Notes: a model not told the origin generated them from the letters alone. 64,000 nucleotides of DNA from Epinephelus fuscoguttatus (GCF_011397635.1 NC_064759.1:13288428-13352427), one strand, 5' to 3'. Positions 31,840 through 44,748 are shown, numbered from the stretch's first letter. Translations and numbers: made by a program.

Positions 31840-33814
31840 TTTGTAACAATCACTTGCATAGTAGCATTCAGTCTCATTGCTTTGGATGAAAACAAGCATG
31901 CACTCTTATTGTTGTAAGTCCTCCGCAGGCTAAACCTTTGCCTGATGCCTTGTTGTATCATCTTTTCCCCAGTGGGAGTCATTACAACTCTCTGTCTGAC
32001 TCTTACTTTCTCTCTGTCCATCTATCCATGTGAAACCACGGACAGCCTATTTGTCTATTTGCATCTATTTGTTTGAAACCAGCATATATATTGATCTGTC
32101 AGCCAGTTGAAGCTGAATAAACAGTCTGTGTAAATGGTTCGACCATCATGTAGGTAAATCAAGACAAAGGCATGAAAGTAACCTAACTCCTTCTCTTCTT
32201 TTCAATCAGAAAGAATCTCATTTGACATGTAATGAATTTCTCAAAATCTGAACGCACAGTGGATTTATTGCGTAAAAGCACTCTGATGTAAAACTCCGCA
32301 TAACCCTAACAAAGAGAGCTACACAAAAGAGTCAGAGAAACACGGCAAAATAAGAAGAAAATGAGAAAACACAGGCAGAGGGCAGAGCCTCTGCAGAAAA
32401 ATATGCTGACACACACTTCTTTGGGCCATACGTGATTATTGAGAGGGATTACTCTTGTTTGAGTCTACTGGGTAAGAACGCATGATTCAGACAGGGGGCG
32501 CTCTGTGTCTGGCTTCGTGGCACTTTGTGACAGCAGAGCTCAATGAAGCTGCCACGTTCAGAAAGGAGACGAAGCCACAGTGAACTGCTCCGAAATCGAG
32601 AAGCTGGTCAAGGAGCTCCGTGGGCAGCGGAAACGATTGCTGGTCTATCTGACGTGTTTTTGTACTTATTGCACTTATTTGTCAGTCAGTTGTGCCAGAC
32701 AGATAAGCACACACACACACACACACACACCCATCTTTGGCCTGGTCCGTCATGGCGATTGCAGCTTCACACTTGTAAGGTTTTGTTGCTACATACCTGT
32801 CAGCTTTTGTGACATTATTGCTTCAACAAAAATCTTGCCAAAGAAAGACAGACAGACTCACAAACACCTGCCAAAATAACCAAAACAGCTTCTGTGGTAG
32901 CTCCAGCTAAAGCAGTTGTGACCAGGATCACATCTTCTGTGAAGAGACACACACCCAGTTGCACAACTTGTCAACAATATTGGCTGTTGCAAAGTTCTGG
33001 TAGCAGGTAAAAACTGGATTGTGTCCATACCACCTTTCTAATAACATGTAATTGTTGTTGATGCCTAAGGGTGGGGCGTAACACTAGCACACAGATCTGG
33101 TACTGAAAGGTGGATTTTAACTGCACATGTCCCAATCCTCACTCGGAGAAAAAAGTATCATGGAGCATTGTTCCTGTGGGCTACAGCAACACTTTGAGCC
33201 CCAGTTTGGATCTATCATACTTTTGGTTCCAAAGGTATCATACCGAAAGTGTTTGGTGGAAACGAGGCAGTTAAAATGGTGAAATGTGAGTCTTTATGCC
33301 ATGAAGCCTCCAGATACAGACACTTAACATATCTCTGTGGAAACCTACAATAACAGATGAAGTTAATAGGTAGTGTGCAGGGGACCCTAAGTACTGGATG
33401 CAGAAGCAAAGCTGTTCCAAAAGTAATGTAAGCATCAATGGTAAACATGAATTAACCCTAACGTCTATTTTACTCCACAAAGGCATTTAATTTATCCAAT
33501 AGACCAGAAGAGACAACACACTAGTAGTGAATGTGTGTATGAATGAACCTGAAAGCATCTTTCAGTAATTATGTTACTTGTTGTAGTCTGTGGTATCACT
33601 GTTACATCAGAATTTCTGAGGTGAACTCAACAGAAATAAAGTGGGGAAAAAAACAGGAAGGAAGAGTAGTGACTGAATTTCAGTACAGCACAAGTTACTT
33701 TTTATGAATCGTGCTTTGATGTAGTCTGCTGCAGTATATGCATGGATGGATTACTAAATGGGCAAATCGTACACAGTCAGTGGTCTCCATTTACCTGTAA
33801 AATGACACTCAAAT
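31840..33814. other. no gene seen
   Basis: No supported gene. A (CA)n tract is at 32709-32731. Open frames near 32543-32879 and 33215-33486 lack domains and look like chance frames. Confidence 0.35.
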
Positions 33815-34125
33815 GAACAAATACTGACGAGGAAGAGACTCAAAATGACCACAAAGAGATGCAAAGGAACTGCAAAGAGACACAAAATAACTACGAAAAC
33901 ATGCAAAACAACTAAAAAGAGACACAGAGGACCACAGAGACACAAAACAAAACAAAACAATGACTACAAAGTGACATAAAACAACCAAAAACAGACAAAA
34001 AATCACCCCAGTAAGACAAAAACAAAAAATACTCCAGAGACCCAAGTGACTACAAAAAGACACAAAACAACCTCAAAGAGACACAAGACAACAACAAGGA
34101 GACACTTCATGATCACAAATACAAA
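33815..34125. repeat. degenerate A-rich minisatellite
   Basis: Repeated variants of AAAGAGACACAAAACAACTA and ACAAAGAGATGCAAA follow one another irregularly for about 310 bp. The composition (A/C/G-rich, almost no T on this strand) creates long minus-strand frames that are artefacts. Confidence 0.75.
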
Positions 34126-34129
34126 ACCA

Positions 34130-34385
34130 CCACAGAGTGTGTGCCAAAAACTGCAGTTCTTTAAACGGCCACTTGAAGCCTGGCTCCAGAAGCTGGTCAG
34201 TCCCTTAGACCACCATGTTGAAATGCCCAACTTTACAGCAGACATAATCAGGTTTACCCTTCATCACAACTGTAGGGGATACATTTTTATATAACTCAGC
34301 CATTTACATATTTAAGGGCGGGCTGCTTTGTTTACAGGCTGTCTGCTGATGGTGTCCTCAGCTTCTCAGTCAGATCCACCCCTCG
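34130..34385. repeat. dispersed repeat, copy 2 (copy 1 near 4.9 kb)
   Basis: Matches 4890-5220: AAACTGCAGTTCTTTAAACG, TGGCTCCAGAAGC, CAACTTTACAGCAGACAT and CAGCTTCTCAGTCAGATC occur in the same order. Confidence 0.6.
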
Positions 34386-35236
34386 CTCCTCCACAGCACC
34401 GGCCTCTCATCTACACATGGTCACATCTGGCTCCACAAAGGCCAAGATGGCAGCTGCTGAAATGCTGAACTCAGGGTTTCAAAATGGAAGTCCACATCAA
34501 CAGGTGGCATCACTGTAGCTATTTCCACTATTCTTACAGTCTGGTGCTGGGGCCTTTTGCATACCTGTGTCCAGGTGCCCATTGTCTCGTAGTCAGGCTC
34601 AAGTATATGGAGTTAAACTGTATCTGCACATGTAAAAGAAGGGGTAGTGTTTAATAGTTCACTGCAAACAGTCTAATTATCAACAGTTGTCAACAACAGA
34701 TACAGATGGAAAGAAAAAGGAGTGACTCACAGAACAAACTTGAACTAGGCCTACATTGTTTCCAAGCTTCTCACATTTCCTGCTGTTCAGCAGTAACTCA
34801 TTGTAAACCAAGCTGCGTGGTAGCAGCAACATTATTCTTGCTCATTCTTGCTCAAAACACACCACTGCCGAGAGATCTGAGCCCCACTTTGGATCTATCA
34901 TTCCTTTCAATACATTCAGCCAAACCATAGCTCATAAACTATAATGAACTCAACAGGGTTATGACTCTTGCTTGCACAACTGGACCTGCTAAACGGCAAC
35001 GAGCTTGTTTTTATCAAGCTGCAATAACTGGATGCACATGCATTTTGTTGAGTTACAGAAGTGAATGAAAGAAGTGAATGATTTGTTCACTTGACACAAC
35101 TTTGCATTTTCTGTGCATGTTTGAACTAAACAGAGAAAATTACCAAAAGATTAAAAGAGCCGGGTGGAGAAAGGATGAGGAGCTATTTAGCTACTTCCTC
35201 TGTGAAATCCTCAGCTTGAGGTAAACAAGCATTCTT

Positions 35237-35285
<49 letters not shown>

Positions 35286-35661
35286 ACCACTGGGTTGTAG
35301 TGGAAAATTGTTTTGGCATTGTCACCACAGGAGAGGCGGAGACTGCACAGCACACAACAGCAGCCTGTTGTGGCAAAAACAGAGAGCTCTGCTCTAAACA
35401 CTGATGTATTACACTGCAGGGTTTCATGTGATCGTGAAAAATTTGGATTTTAGTAAATTATTCATTCACCAAGAGTAAAACCTATGCTCATGCAGCACAC
35501 AAGTTGAACTTAATTGTACTTAAAATAAGCTTTACTTTTACTTTTATCAGTATTTGTCAGAAGTCTCCCAGTGTTTAACATCTACTTCTGCTGCTGCTGT
35601 GTGTCACATCCAAGTCAATGATTTTCCTGTTTTCAGATTCATGTTTTCCAAACTATGTCAA
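34386..35661. other. no gene seen; (CA)n tract
   Basis: No supported gene. A clean (CA)n run of about 42 bp lies at 35240-35281. Confidence 0.35.
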
Positions 35662-37229
35662 TGTAACCCACCTGGCGTGTGTTCCACCAGCCCTGCAGGT
35701 ATGTCTATTGTCTAGGTTCTAAGAGGAGACTGAAAGTAAAATAGAGCAGTAAAGTAGTAAATGAAACACTTTTATTTCTTCCCAAAAAAAAAGAATATCT
35801 CACACCAACCGTTAAACTCTTTCAATTCACTGTATTGGTTTCTGTTTCAATGTTTAACGGCTTGTTTCACTTTTATCTGGTATTCACCTTTAAGTTAAAC
35901 AATAGCTTTAAATGAATTTTTTCCACTTCAATTCACCTTTTTATATTTGTGACAAGGACCCTTAACCTGGTACACAATTGGGCATAACAGAATTTAAACA
36001 CACATGACCCAAATTCCACCTTGTATCAATTCACAAATAAGTTGTTAAATAAATTGTTGGGACCCAACCAAAATAAAAAAACAAAACAAAAATAAAATAT
36101 TGAGATCTCAACAAACAAAAATGTGTCAACAGGGTGAGTATGAGTCAGTACTTGGTCACTCGACCCAAGTTTTTCCTTTGTGAGTGCACTTGCGTTTCCT
36201 ACCACCCTTTATGAGAAAGACTGTCCATCCTGGTTACAGGCGATGAAGGCTGTGTGGTAAATAGAGAAGAGGGGACTGAAGACGATGGGGATGATGACTG
36301 GGGATCCAGGGAGCCGGGATGGAGGAATGAGAGAAAACCAAAAGTGGCGGGATGGAGGCAGCTTGGCAACTCGATCCAGTCTGTAGAACAGCTCAACAAA
36401 AACCAGCCTGCACAAAAGGTGCAGGGAAAAAATTAATAATTGTCCTTATCAAAAGTCCACTGGGTGTTGTCTCTTTCTTTTCCCTTTTTCTTTCTTATCT
36501 CTGAATCACACACAGTATCACACAATCCCTCGTATCACACATCATAACATTACACTCACATGTACTTGAACTTTTACATCATATGCTTAATAAAAGGGCT
36601 CACAAAGAATATATTCACACATTTACCACATAACATAAACTGAGTCTGCTAAATTAGCTGAATTAGCTGACCAACAGGCCCAATTAGCATTTTTTACAGT
36701 ATTTACACATTTCCAAAATAAACACACCGTTTGTAATATCACCATGAGCTTATCAGCTTATCCCGACTGGTTTTTAGCACAATAAATCTACAGTCCAAGT
36801 TATAAACCTTTATCAAGTTATCAACCAGAATGCAAATTCACCGTGCTAGTTCAATGTGCAAATTCACAGTGTTTGCTAACAGCTAACTCACCGGGATATC
36901 CAATAGCCACGTCGCTCGGACAGGTCGGGAACCTCCGCGGCGTCGGACGGCTTCTCTTTCCACGGTCAAAAGACTCTTCTAACGTAGCTTTGCTACTTTC
37001 TACTTTAAAGACAAGTAGTTAACTATTGTCTTGTGCTAATAACAGCTCTCTGCTGATGCTGCTAAGCTCAACTCTCCACACTCGTGTCTGTTGTCTTCTT
37101 CTGACTAAAACTCGTCAGTCCACCCCTTCCTATCGCTCAGTTACGCCACTCGGCGGCAGCAGTGAGCCACCAAACCTGAAAACATAGATAATCTGATACT
37201 AGAATGGCTGTTCAGACTGCTGGGCTACA
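35662..37229 (-). repeat. candidate 3' LTR of the Ty3/Gypsy element
   Basis: On the minus strand a polypurine run (AGAGGGGGAGAG, 37243-37232) directly precedes TGTAGCCC at 37229, the place where a 3' LTR should start. The segment could end at GGGTTACA (35662), giving TGTA...TACA termini. AATAAAAG near 35772 (minus) would serve as poly(A) signal. No second LTR was found upstream, so the right boundary cannot be confirmed. Confidence 0.35.
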
Positions 37230-37629
37230 CTCTCCCCCTCTAAAACCGCATCAGTCCCTGCATGCGTGCACCTCAGTAAGCATTTAAAGGGCTGATCTGG
37301 GACTGGGGAAGTAAAGCTTGTAAACTTTCAAAGAATGAACTAAGCGCAAGAATCAGCGGCTTTCCTAGCTCATCATAAGTAAACTTCTGTGGCGGACGTC
37401 GCTCCCTAGCAGAACGTCTAGGCTCATCAGGTTCACTTTCAGATAAAGCTACATGTCTTGGCTGAACATTACAACTGTGCTCTGACTCAGGTAAGTTATT
37501 TTTGTCTTGTGCTTGCCCTGATGACTCTGGTGTCTGATTGTCAGATTGTGGAGGAGGCTTAACACGTCAGTTTCAGGAATGTCTATGATAACATGATCAG
37601 GTGATGTCACATGTGCCTCAATCTCTGGC

Positions 37630-38805
37630 TCAGGGGCATGGATGGGAAGTCACGTTGCACTTCCTCAGACAGGGTTGTCGGGACCCGAGGGTGAATTCAA
37701 TGGCCTGAGGGTTAAGAGCAGCCAAAGGTTGTCTGGTCTCATCTTCTGCGAGTTGCAAGATGGGAGGTTTTGTTGTCACCTCTATGACCCTCTCTTCCCA
37801 ATAACCATCCTCTTCATCACTGAGGTTCTCCTCTTGATCACTCTGATCCATTTCCTGATCTGTGACCTCTCTGTTTCTCAGACGTCTCCTCCTTGACACT
37901 GTTGTCTCAGTTTCCCCTTCCAACCCTACATCGATGGGCAGGAATCCGCAAGGAAGAAGGAGGTCGCGATGTAATGCGATGTGGACCGTTTCCTCTCTCA
38001 GGTTTGACCACGTAGACAGGCCCTCCATTGATCCTTTTCACCACAACATGAATCGCTCTCTCCCATCTGTCTGCCAATTTGTGCTTTCCTCGTATGTTAA
38101 CGTTCCGCACCAATACACGGTCTCCTGTGATAAGTTCGGCTGTCCTCACTTTAACATCGAATCTGGTTTTGTTTTGTTCTCCTCTCTTGCGAGCACGATC
38201 AGCAGCTAATGTATAGCTCTCCTGCAGGCGCTGACGCAAATTACGAACATACTCTGAATGAGAACTGCAGGATCCTCCAGCAGGATTGGTTCCCAAGACG
38301 AAGTCGACTGGCAACGCAGGCTGTCTTCCAAAGAGCAATTCGTACGGTGAGTAGCCAGTTGTGTCATTTCTTGTACAATTATACGCATGCACAAGTGGCT
38401 TCACGTAGTCCCTCCAATGATGTTTATCTTTGTCCTCAAGGGTCCCGAGCATACTCAAGAGTGTGCGATTGAATCGCTCCACCGGGTTCCTTGAGGGTGA
38501 TAAGGTGTGGTGCGCACCTTTTCCGCTCCTATGATAGAACATAACTCCTTTATGGTGTGGGACTCAAAATCCCTGCCTTGGTCACTATGGAGACGGCTAG
38601 GGAAACCATAAGGAGCTATAAGGTTCTCCCAAAGCGCCTTGGCAGTAGTCTTGGCCTTTTGGTCTCTGGTTGGTATCGCTATCGCGAACTTTGTAAAATG
38701 GTCCGTCATGACCAGGATGTTTCTTGTATCACGGCTGTCAGGTTCTATTGATAGATAGTCCATACAGACCAATTCCAGCGGATACGTGGTCTGAATGTTC
38801 TGCAT
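37630..38805 (-). pseudogene. Ty3/Gypsy integrase region, frameshifted
   Basis: Frame 38805-38455 holds the integrase core with [11 protein letters not shown] (first Asp), [10 protein letters not shown] (second Asp) and YHPQGT. Frame 38542-37907 continues with [14 protein letters not shown] (catalytic Glu), YNCTRNDTTGYSPYELLFGR, and a C-terminal domain with RVLVRNV and DRWE. A further C-terminal acidic extension follows to 37630 in another frame. A frameshift between the first two parts near 38480-38540 disables the protein. Confidence 0.8.
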
Positions 38806-39389
38806 AGGTGCGGCTTTTTGTGGCCTAGCTTTCCTCCGAAAACACCTTTCACACGTTTGACATCTTTCTTGGCTTTGGCCATGTTAGGCCAATAAAATCT
38901 GGCGCGAGCCAGGCTGAGGGCACGCTCAGCGCCTAAATGGCCAACTTCATCATGTATGCCCTTTAAGGCACAATCTCTAAATTCCTGAGGAAGAACAAGT
39001 TGATGGACTTCGCTGCCATGATCAAGACATTTCCTATACAATACTCCATCCTGAAGTTCAAGTTTTTTCCACTCTTTTGCAAGCAGCCGGACTTCAGATG
39101 ACTCACCACTCAACTCTCTGAAGTGTGGCTTCCGTCCTGCTTCAAGGAAGGAAATGACTTTTTTGAGGGACGTGTCTTCCCTCTGGCATCTGTGCCAGTC
39201 CTCTTTTTTCATGCCGGGTAAGGTATCCTGTCCAGAATGAGCGAAACAATCAGGTACAGCTGAAGCATCCAGAGCCAAAGATTCAACGAGAACAGAATGA
39301 TCTGATTCATCAGAACCTATGTGACAACAGTGACGCTGACACACTGCAGAGATGACCTCACTGGAAATCACCTCAGGCTCAGTATCCAT
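38745..39389 (-). pseudogene. Ty3/Gypsy integrase zinc-finger region
   Basis: The frame carries LLAKEWKKLELQDGVLYRK, then RDCALKGIHDEVGHLGAERA and ARFYWPNM, the region before and including the HHCC zinc finger that precedes the integrase core. The two histidines (H in IHDE and GHLG) are visible. The cysteine half is disturbed by a frameshift near 38830, where the reading frame turns to unrelated sequence. Confidence 0.75.
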
Positions 39390-40911
39390 GATCCGAGCTT
39401 TGAAGCCTTGATTCTTTCCCTTTCTCGTAGGAAAACATCATCCTCTATCGGTGGACCATTTGGTCGTCTGGACAACCCATCAGCATCCTTGTTCGCCAGA
39501 CCTGCTCGATACTTTATGCTGAAGTTATAAGTCGACAAGGCCGCCAGCCAGCGGTGCCCTGCTGCATCCAATTTGGCAGAGGTGAGCACGTAAGTGAGTG
39601 GGTTGCTATCTGTAAGAACGACGAACTCCGACCCATAGAGATAATCGTTAAACTTCTCGCATACTGCCCACTTCAATGCCAAATATTCCAACTTGTGGGT
39701 CGGATAGTTCTTTTCACTCTTGGATAACCCACGGCTAGCGTAAGCTATCACTCTCAACTTGCCGCATTGCTGTTGATAAAGGGCAGCCCCAAGGCCCTCT
39801 CCACTAGCATCAGTGTGCAACACATAAGAGAGCTTGGGGTCTGCGAAGGCAAGGACTGGAGCAGATGTTAAGCGCTCAACAAGAGTTTTAAAGGCAAGGT
39901 CACACTCGGGGGTCCACTCGTTGCTGAAAGGGACACGAGAGTTTGCAGGCCCCTTTGGACAAGGTCTCTTATAGATCTTTCCTCTCTTGCGGGGATGACT
40001 GCAACCTGCTTTCAGAGCATTTAAGGGCCTAGCTATCTTAGAGTAGTCTTCGACAAAGCGTCGATAATAACCGGCGAACCCTAAAAACCTTTCAAGCTCT
40101 TCTCTGTTTGTGGGACGCGGCCAGTTTTTCAAAGCAGAGGTCTTATCAGGATCAGTATGAACGCCTTGTGCGTCAACAACATGGCCAAGATACTTTACTG
40201 ATGACTGAAAAAAGTGGCACTTTTCTGGAGATAATTTCAGGCCATAGTCTCTAAGGCGCTGCAATACTCTCATAAGCCTGGCCTCATGCTCCTCAATGGA
40301 CTCTGAGAAAACGATGAGGTCGTCCAAGAACACAAGCACTTCGTTTAGATGGAGATCCCCAACGCACTTCTCCATCAAACGCTGGAAGGTTGAGGGGGCG
40401 TTTGTTATGCCTTGTGGCATTCTATTAAACTCATAGAAGCCTAAAGGACAAGTGAACGCAGTCTTGTGCTTGTCTTCCTCTGCCATTTCTACCTGGTAGT
40501 AACCAGATTTTAAATCCATCACAGAAAACCATTTAGCACCACTAAGTGCTGAGAACGTCTCTTCAATGTTAGGGAGAGCGTACGCGTCTTTAATGGTGCG
40601 TGCGTTTAGTTTTCTGTAATCAACGCACAGTCTTATCTTTCCATTTTTTTTCCTGACTAGGACAAGAGGAGACGCGAAAGGACTCTCGGACTCCCTAATT
40701 ATCCTAGCATCCAGCAGCTCTCTCAGATGTTGTTTGACAGCTTCTCTGTCACTTGGATGGATAGGTCGGGTCTCTCCTTAAAAGGAGTATCATCTCTTAG
40801 CCGAATGTGATGCTTGACTGCACTGGTGTGGCCATTTATCATCTCATCAGTTGCAAAGACACCTCGAATGGAATTAAGCTTGTCTGTGATGCTTTCTTCC
40901 ATTCTTCTCAA
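39368..40911 (-). pseudogene. Ty3/Gypsy reverse transcriptase and RNase H
   Basis: The long frame 40522-39368 covers MDLKSGYYQVEM, TAFTCPLGFYEFNRMPQG, NAPSTFQRLM and VFLDDLIVFS, where FLDD is the RT active site. After these come the connection region and RNase H motifs YVLHTDASGEGLGAAL and DSNPLTYVL. Upstream, 40911-40723 encodes the N-terminal RT lead-in and is separated by one frameshift near 40780. Apart from that, this is the best preserved part of the element. Confidence 0.85.
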
Positions 40912-41362
40912 GGAGTGGATTGTTTAAGTCAAAGGTAAGTTGCTCACCTAGTTCCTCATCTGATGACCCAGAATGAGGTAAGGGAGACTGTTCGGAGCTC
41001 AAGGGACCAAGACACACTGCTGCAGAAAGCTCACCAATGACCTGTTTTGGTAACAAGGTGACATTGTGGTTTGTCACATTCTGAATGACAACAGGAACCT
41101 TACTGGCAGCCTTACAAAAAACGTTCAAGAGTGCACATTCCAACATAAGCCCACCAGGCAATGAGGCTGTTTCAGACGGTTCAAGAACAAAGGAAGTGTC
41201 AGGGTTTGACTTGCCTATTCTGACATCTCCAAAGACATGAACTCTCTGTCTGGGAGGAATGGAGATGGGGCTCTTACTATGCAGTTTAACAGAGCATTTC
41301 TTACTTTCAGTTCTGTTGCTAGAAGCTACTTGTTGGAGAAGTAGGGCATAGCTGTCTGACAA
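40874..41362 (-). pseudogene. Ty3/Gypsy pol upstream region
   Basis: A 162-residue frame with IPPRQRVHVFGDVRIG and LLPKQVIGELSAAV, typical of the segment between the protease and RT in fish Gypsy elements. No gag and no protease active site are seen; beyond 41363 the sequence changes to an unrelated repeat, so the element is 5'-truncated. Confidence 0.55.
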
Positions 41363-41399
41363 ATGTAATTACAGAGTTTTACTGATGTTGCATGTTTAT

Positions 41400-41590
41400 T
41401 TTAAAAAAGACTGTATGCATCTAATGAGCAAAAACGGTACACTTCATGTGAAAACAGAAGACTGTTTTGAAAAGACACAATGCATGTTACAGGCATAAAT
41501 TGACAGGCACCCCAGAATATCAACAACAGACGAACACAGGATACCTAGCACATAATAAGTAGACATGAAAGTCCACTGAAAAAGCAGCAA
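41400..41590. repeat. partial copy of the 55-kb foldback family
   Basis: TGTTTATTTTAAAAAAGACT, AATGCATGTTACAGGC and ATATCAACAACAGACGAACAC match 55555-55720 in order. Confidence 0.55.
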
Positions 41591-43690
41591 TATGTGGCAT
41601 GTTGGGAGTGTGAATGTGTTGGTAGGTTGGACATTATGTAGACCTGAACAGGAAGCTAACGACCTGGAGGCTGATGGCTGGAGAGCAGAACTGCAGTCTG
41701 GTGGAACTGCGGAACCAGAAGACTGTTGCAGCGCAGTAGGGACTTGGGAGTGTTGTAGCTTGGCAGGGATTGACTGACTGGGAGTGAGGAGCAGATGTCA
41801 ACTGGACCGCTGACTGGTAAACAGGAAAAGACAGGATGTTGGCTGGAACACCTGCCTTGGGAACTGACGAGACAGGACACCCGATGTAGGAACACTCTGA
41901 CCTGGAACTGACCTGGTGATGGTGGGAAAACCCAACCCAGGAACAGACGGGACATTAGCTGGGACTCCCAACACAGGAAGTGGTTTGACATCAGCTTTGA
42001 AGCTGGGCTGCAGAGGCTCTGGACTACTGAACAGCTAAGGCGTCACTAGCTTGGAAGCATGATGGCTTACTGGCTGCTGGGGGCTGATAGACTTGGGAAA
42101 CTCATGCTTTGTAGCCTCCTTACTATCCTCCATCAGGTGTTTAGCCAGGACTGGATCTTCCTCATGCAGAGAGCCACAAAACATAATTAGCTTACCATCT
42201 GAGTCCATAGGGTGAAAAAAATGGCTGATATGCAGGAAGCTTAACAGAGACTTAGAAACAGGCAGTGGAGAAGTGTATACTGGGTCCATAATTGATCAGT
42301 TCCTACTGTGATGTTTTGGAGAGCAGGTAGCAGGAAAGGACCCAAATGCAGACAACAGATAAGCAAGTAGCTGGACAAATTCAAATTCAAAGATTTATTC
42401 AAATAAAGATTTCCAGTCTAGAGTCCCAAAATTGGGTAGGCGCAGGAAAACAGACACAAGGACTCAAATCAATAGATCAATGTAGCAGTAGGTCACTAAG
42501 CCAGAGACCAATCAGGGGAGACAGGAACTGGAGGAGGGGCTGATTGGCAGCAGGTGAGACTGCAGGTGTGACTGCAGGCTTTACTCTCCTCAGATCCTTT
42601 GTGTGCTCTCCATGTGGCTCTGGTAAGCTGGACTCTTGGGGTTTTTTGTATTGTTTTATGACTATGTTAGCATTTTAATTGTTAGGATACTGTAGGGGTG
42701 CATGCACCCTGAGGTATTTGTATTTTAATGATGCTAATACTGGGTCTGCCATAACTTGTTTGTAGGAAAGAGAGAATGAAAAGTTGACTCTGATACAGAG
42801 GTATGTAAAACATACAACATTTAAACATTGTAATGTACCCTACAAACTAAATTAACAGTGCTTTGTTTCTAGGCATAGCACTGACTGCTGTTTATTTTAA
42901 TTTAGTATTACGTGTTTTAGCCTTATTGATTTTATTGTTTTTATTGTTTAGTATCGTATTGAACTTTGTTTAGTTTTAGAGTTTTAACATTCTGTCTCCT
43001 TCTGTTTCTAGTGCTGCGGCTGGAGGGGTCCTCCATTCACCGGTGTGGTTGGGGTGCTGGGAGTTCACTCTAGATGGTGATATGGTTTGTGGTTGCACAT
43101 CTTTATTAGTGTGGTGTTTTCTTTGAAGTGTGTCGGGTTTATATTTCTTTTAATACATAGTATACTCCCAGTGCCCTAGCAGTGAGTGGTTGATTTCCCA
43201 GCCGTAGTATGACTGTCTGTCCTCTTGTCCTTTCCTGCCTGTGTTCTTAAAGTTTTAGTTATTGTAAAATAAATGGCATATTTATGACCCACGCTGACTG
43301 TTGCGGCCTCTTTATTGAAGCCCCTGCGTGCTAGCTCTCCCTAAAGGTTACATCAAGACAAACTGAAAAAGAACAGAGGAACTGGGCAGGTATCAGTCAG
43401 TAAACACTAATCAGGGGAGTGAGAACAGGTGAGCATGAGGAGAGTAGACTGCAGGACTAGTGAGGGACAGGTTAAAATAATGAGGATGAGGCAGACAATG
43501 AAAACTGGCAAGTTGACACAAGGCCTGAAAGTAAAGTGATCTTAAACGAGAGATGTGAGAAACAAAACAGGAAACCCTAACTATGAATATATAATAAAAA
43601 TCAAAGGGGAAAAAATGACCTCAAGAGGAGATCACGGCAGATCATGACAACAAAAGCATAATCGAATGCCTGAAATTCAATTATGGTTTG
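41591..43690. repeat. dispersed repeat complex with candidate solo LTR
   Basis: 41591-42300 is a GA/TG-rich non-coding repeat. 42304-42595 (GGAAAGGACCCAAATGCAGA) and 43353-43650 (AGGAACTGGGCAGGTATCAG) look like two parts of one dispersed repeat, and both contain AATCAGGGGAG. Between them 42691-43352 begins TGTAGGGG, ends AGGTTACA and has AATAAA near 43269, so it may be a solo LTR, although no target duplication is evident. Confidence 0.35.
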
Positions 43691-43730
43691 GTTTATGTGT
43701 ACCACTCCAGGTTTATGTGTACCACTCCAG
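43691..43730. repeat. 20-bp perfect tandem duplication
   Basis: GTTTATGTGTACCACTCCAG occurs twice directly adjacent. Confidence 0.95.
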
Positions 43731-43817
43731 GATTTTCAGTGGCCCCATCTGGCCATCCCTATAAAAAATTCCTGGGCATATCAAGAGAATCTGATGTTCC
43801 CTTAGCATACTGACTAA

Positions 43818-44240
43818 GAGGCCGTTTACACATTGCCGGCTATTTTCATAAACGGACATTTCACCGTCTCCGTTTTCAAAAAGATCTGCGTTTACACTTA
43901 CCCGTGTATATATACACAAGAGCATGCCAAACCTGTAGGTGGCAGTGTAACGAGAAGCTCAAGCCTTCCATGTATCCATTGTCACCATAGCAACATAGGT
44001 CGCACCTTTGACACAGGCGCAAGTTACGGCGCATACTGTGATGTCGGCTGCCTATAACTCCGTTTATCTCAGTTTACATGCAAACGCGCAACCGGAGTTT
44101 TCCAAAATCTCCACTCTGGCCGGAGTTTTTAGAAAGACTCGTTTTCAGAGGAGAAATCTCCGTTTGCGTGTAAACGAAGGGTACAAACGAAGGAAGATGT
44201 CTCCGTTTATCAAAATCACCGTGTACATGTAAACGGCCTC
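43818..44240. mobile_element. terminal-inverted-repeat MITE
   Basis: Starts GAGGCCGTTTACA and ends TGTAAACGGCCTC, 13-bp perfect inverted ends, with more inverted matches inside (CCGTTT/AAACGG). No clear target duplication is visible, so superfamily is left open; hAT-type is likely from the terminal style. Interior frames on both strands are non-coding by-products. Confidence 0.7.
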
Positions 44241-44406
44241 TCAAAGAAGATTATATTGACCATCATTACATTTAATTACTGTCCAAACTGGTCTTACTGG
44301 TATGAGAGGGGGATTGCGTCAGAGGACAAACAGAAAAGTGTGTGTCTGGAAATCCAGACTCAAATCTAGAAAGATTTTGAGCCTGGCCCTCACTGATACA
44401 CCCTTC

Positions 44407-44748
44407 CTACCCAAGGGGCGGCACTAACTGAGGCATTTCAAATGCTGCCGCACGCAATTGGATAGCACAATGGCCAATCAGAGCAAAAAAACAAGGTGAC
44501 ATATTCATTGCACTAAGCCCCATTTGTTTGCCGAACAGTGGGGCTAACTGATCAATTATGTTTTTGCCATATCCCGTCGGCAAAACAGCAAAAACGTCCT
44601 TCCTGGAAACGAAGGCTTCTAGCCCCGAAAAAAGGCACATTCTGTATAAACGAAAGTAGGTAGACGGCATTTTGCCGCCCTCTCCGATTTTGTTTTTATA
44701 CTGCCAATGCTGATAAAAGACTGATTGGGCTTTCCTGCAAATTTGCAC
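44407..44748 (-). pseudogene. RecQ-like helicase fragment
   Basis: The frame contains LEAFVSRKDVFAVLPTGYGK, followed by NIIDQLAPLFGKQMG, the Walker A region of a RecQ/SF2-type helicase. The residue after GYGK is Asn where Ser/Thr is needed, and the frame soon leaves the family, so it is a dead fragment. Helicase fragments of this kind in fish repeats are usually mobile-element borne; the source is inferred. Confidence 0.5.

Noticed and set aside
33754-34245. Long minus-strand frames rich in Phe, Val, Leu and Cys suggesting a membrane protein
   Set aside because: They are the complement of an A-rich minisatellite; the hydrophobic pattern follows from the repeat composition.
35183-35427. Minus-strand frames with Val-Cys repeats
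   Set aside because: Translation of the (CA)n microsatellite.
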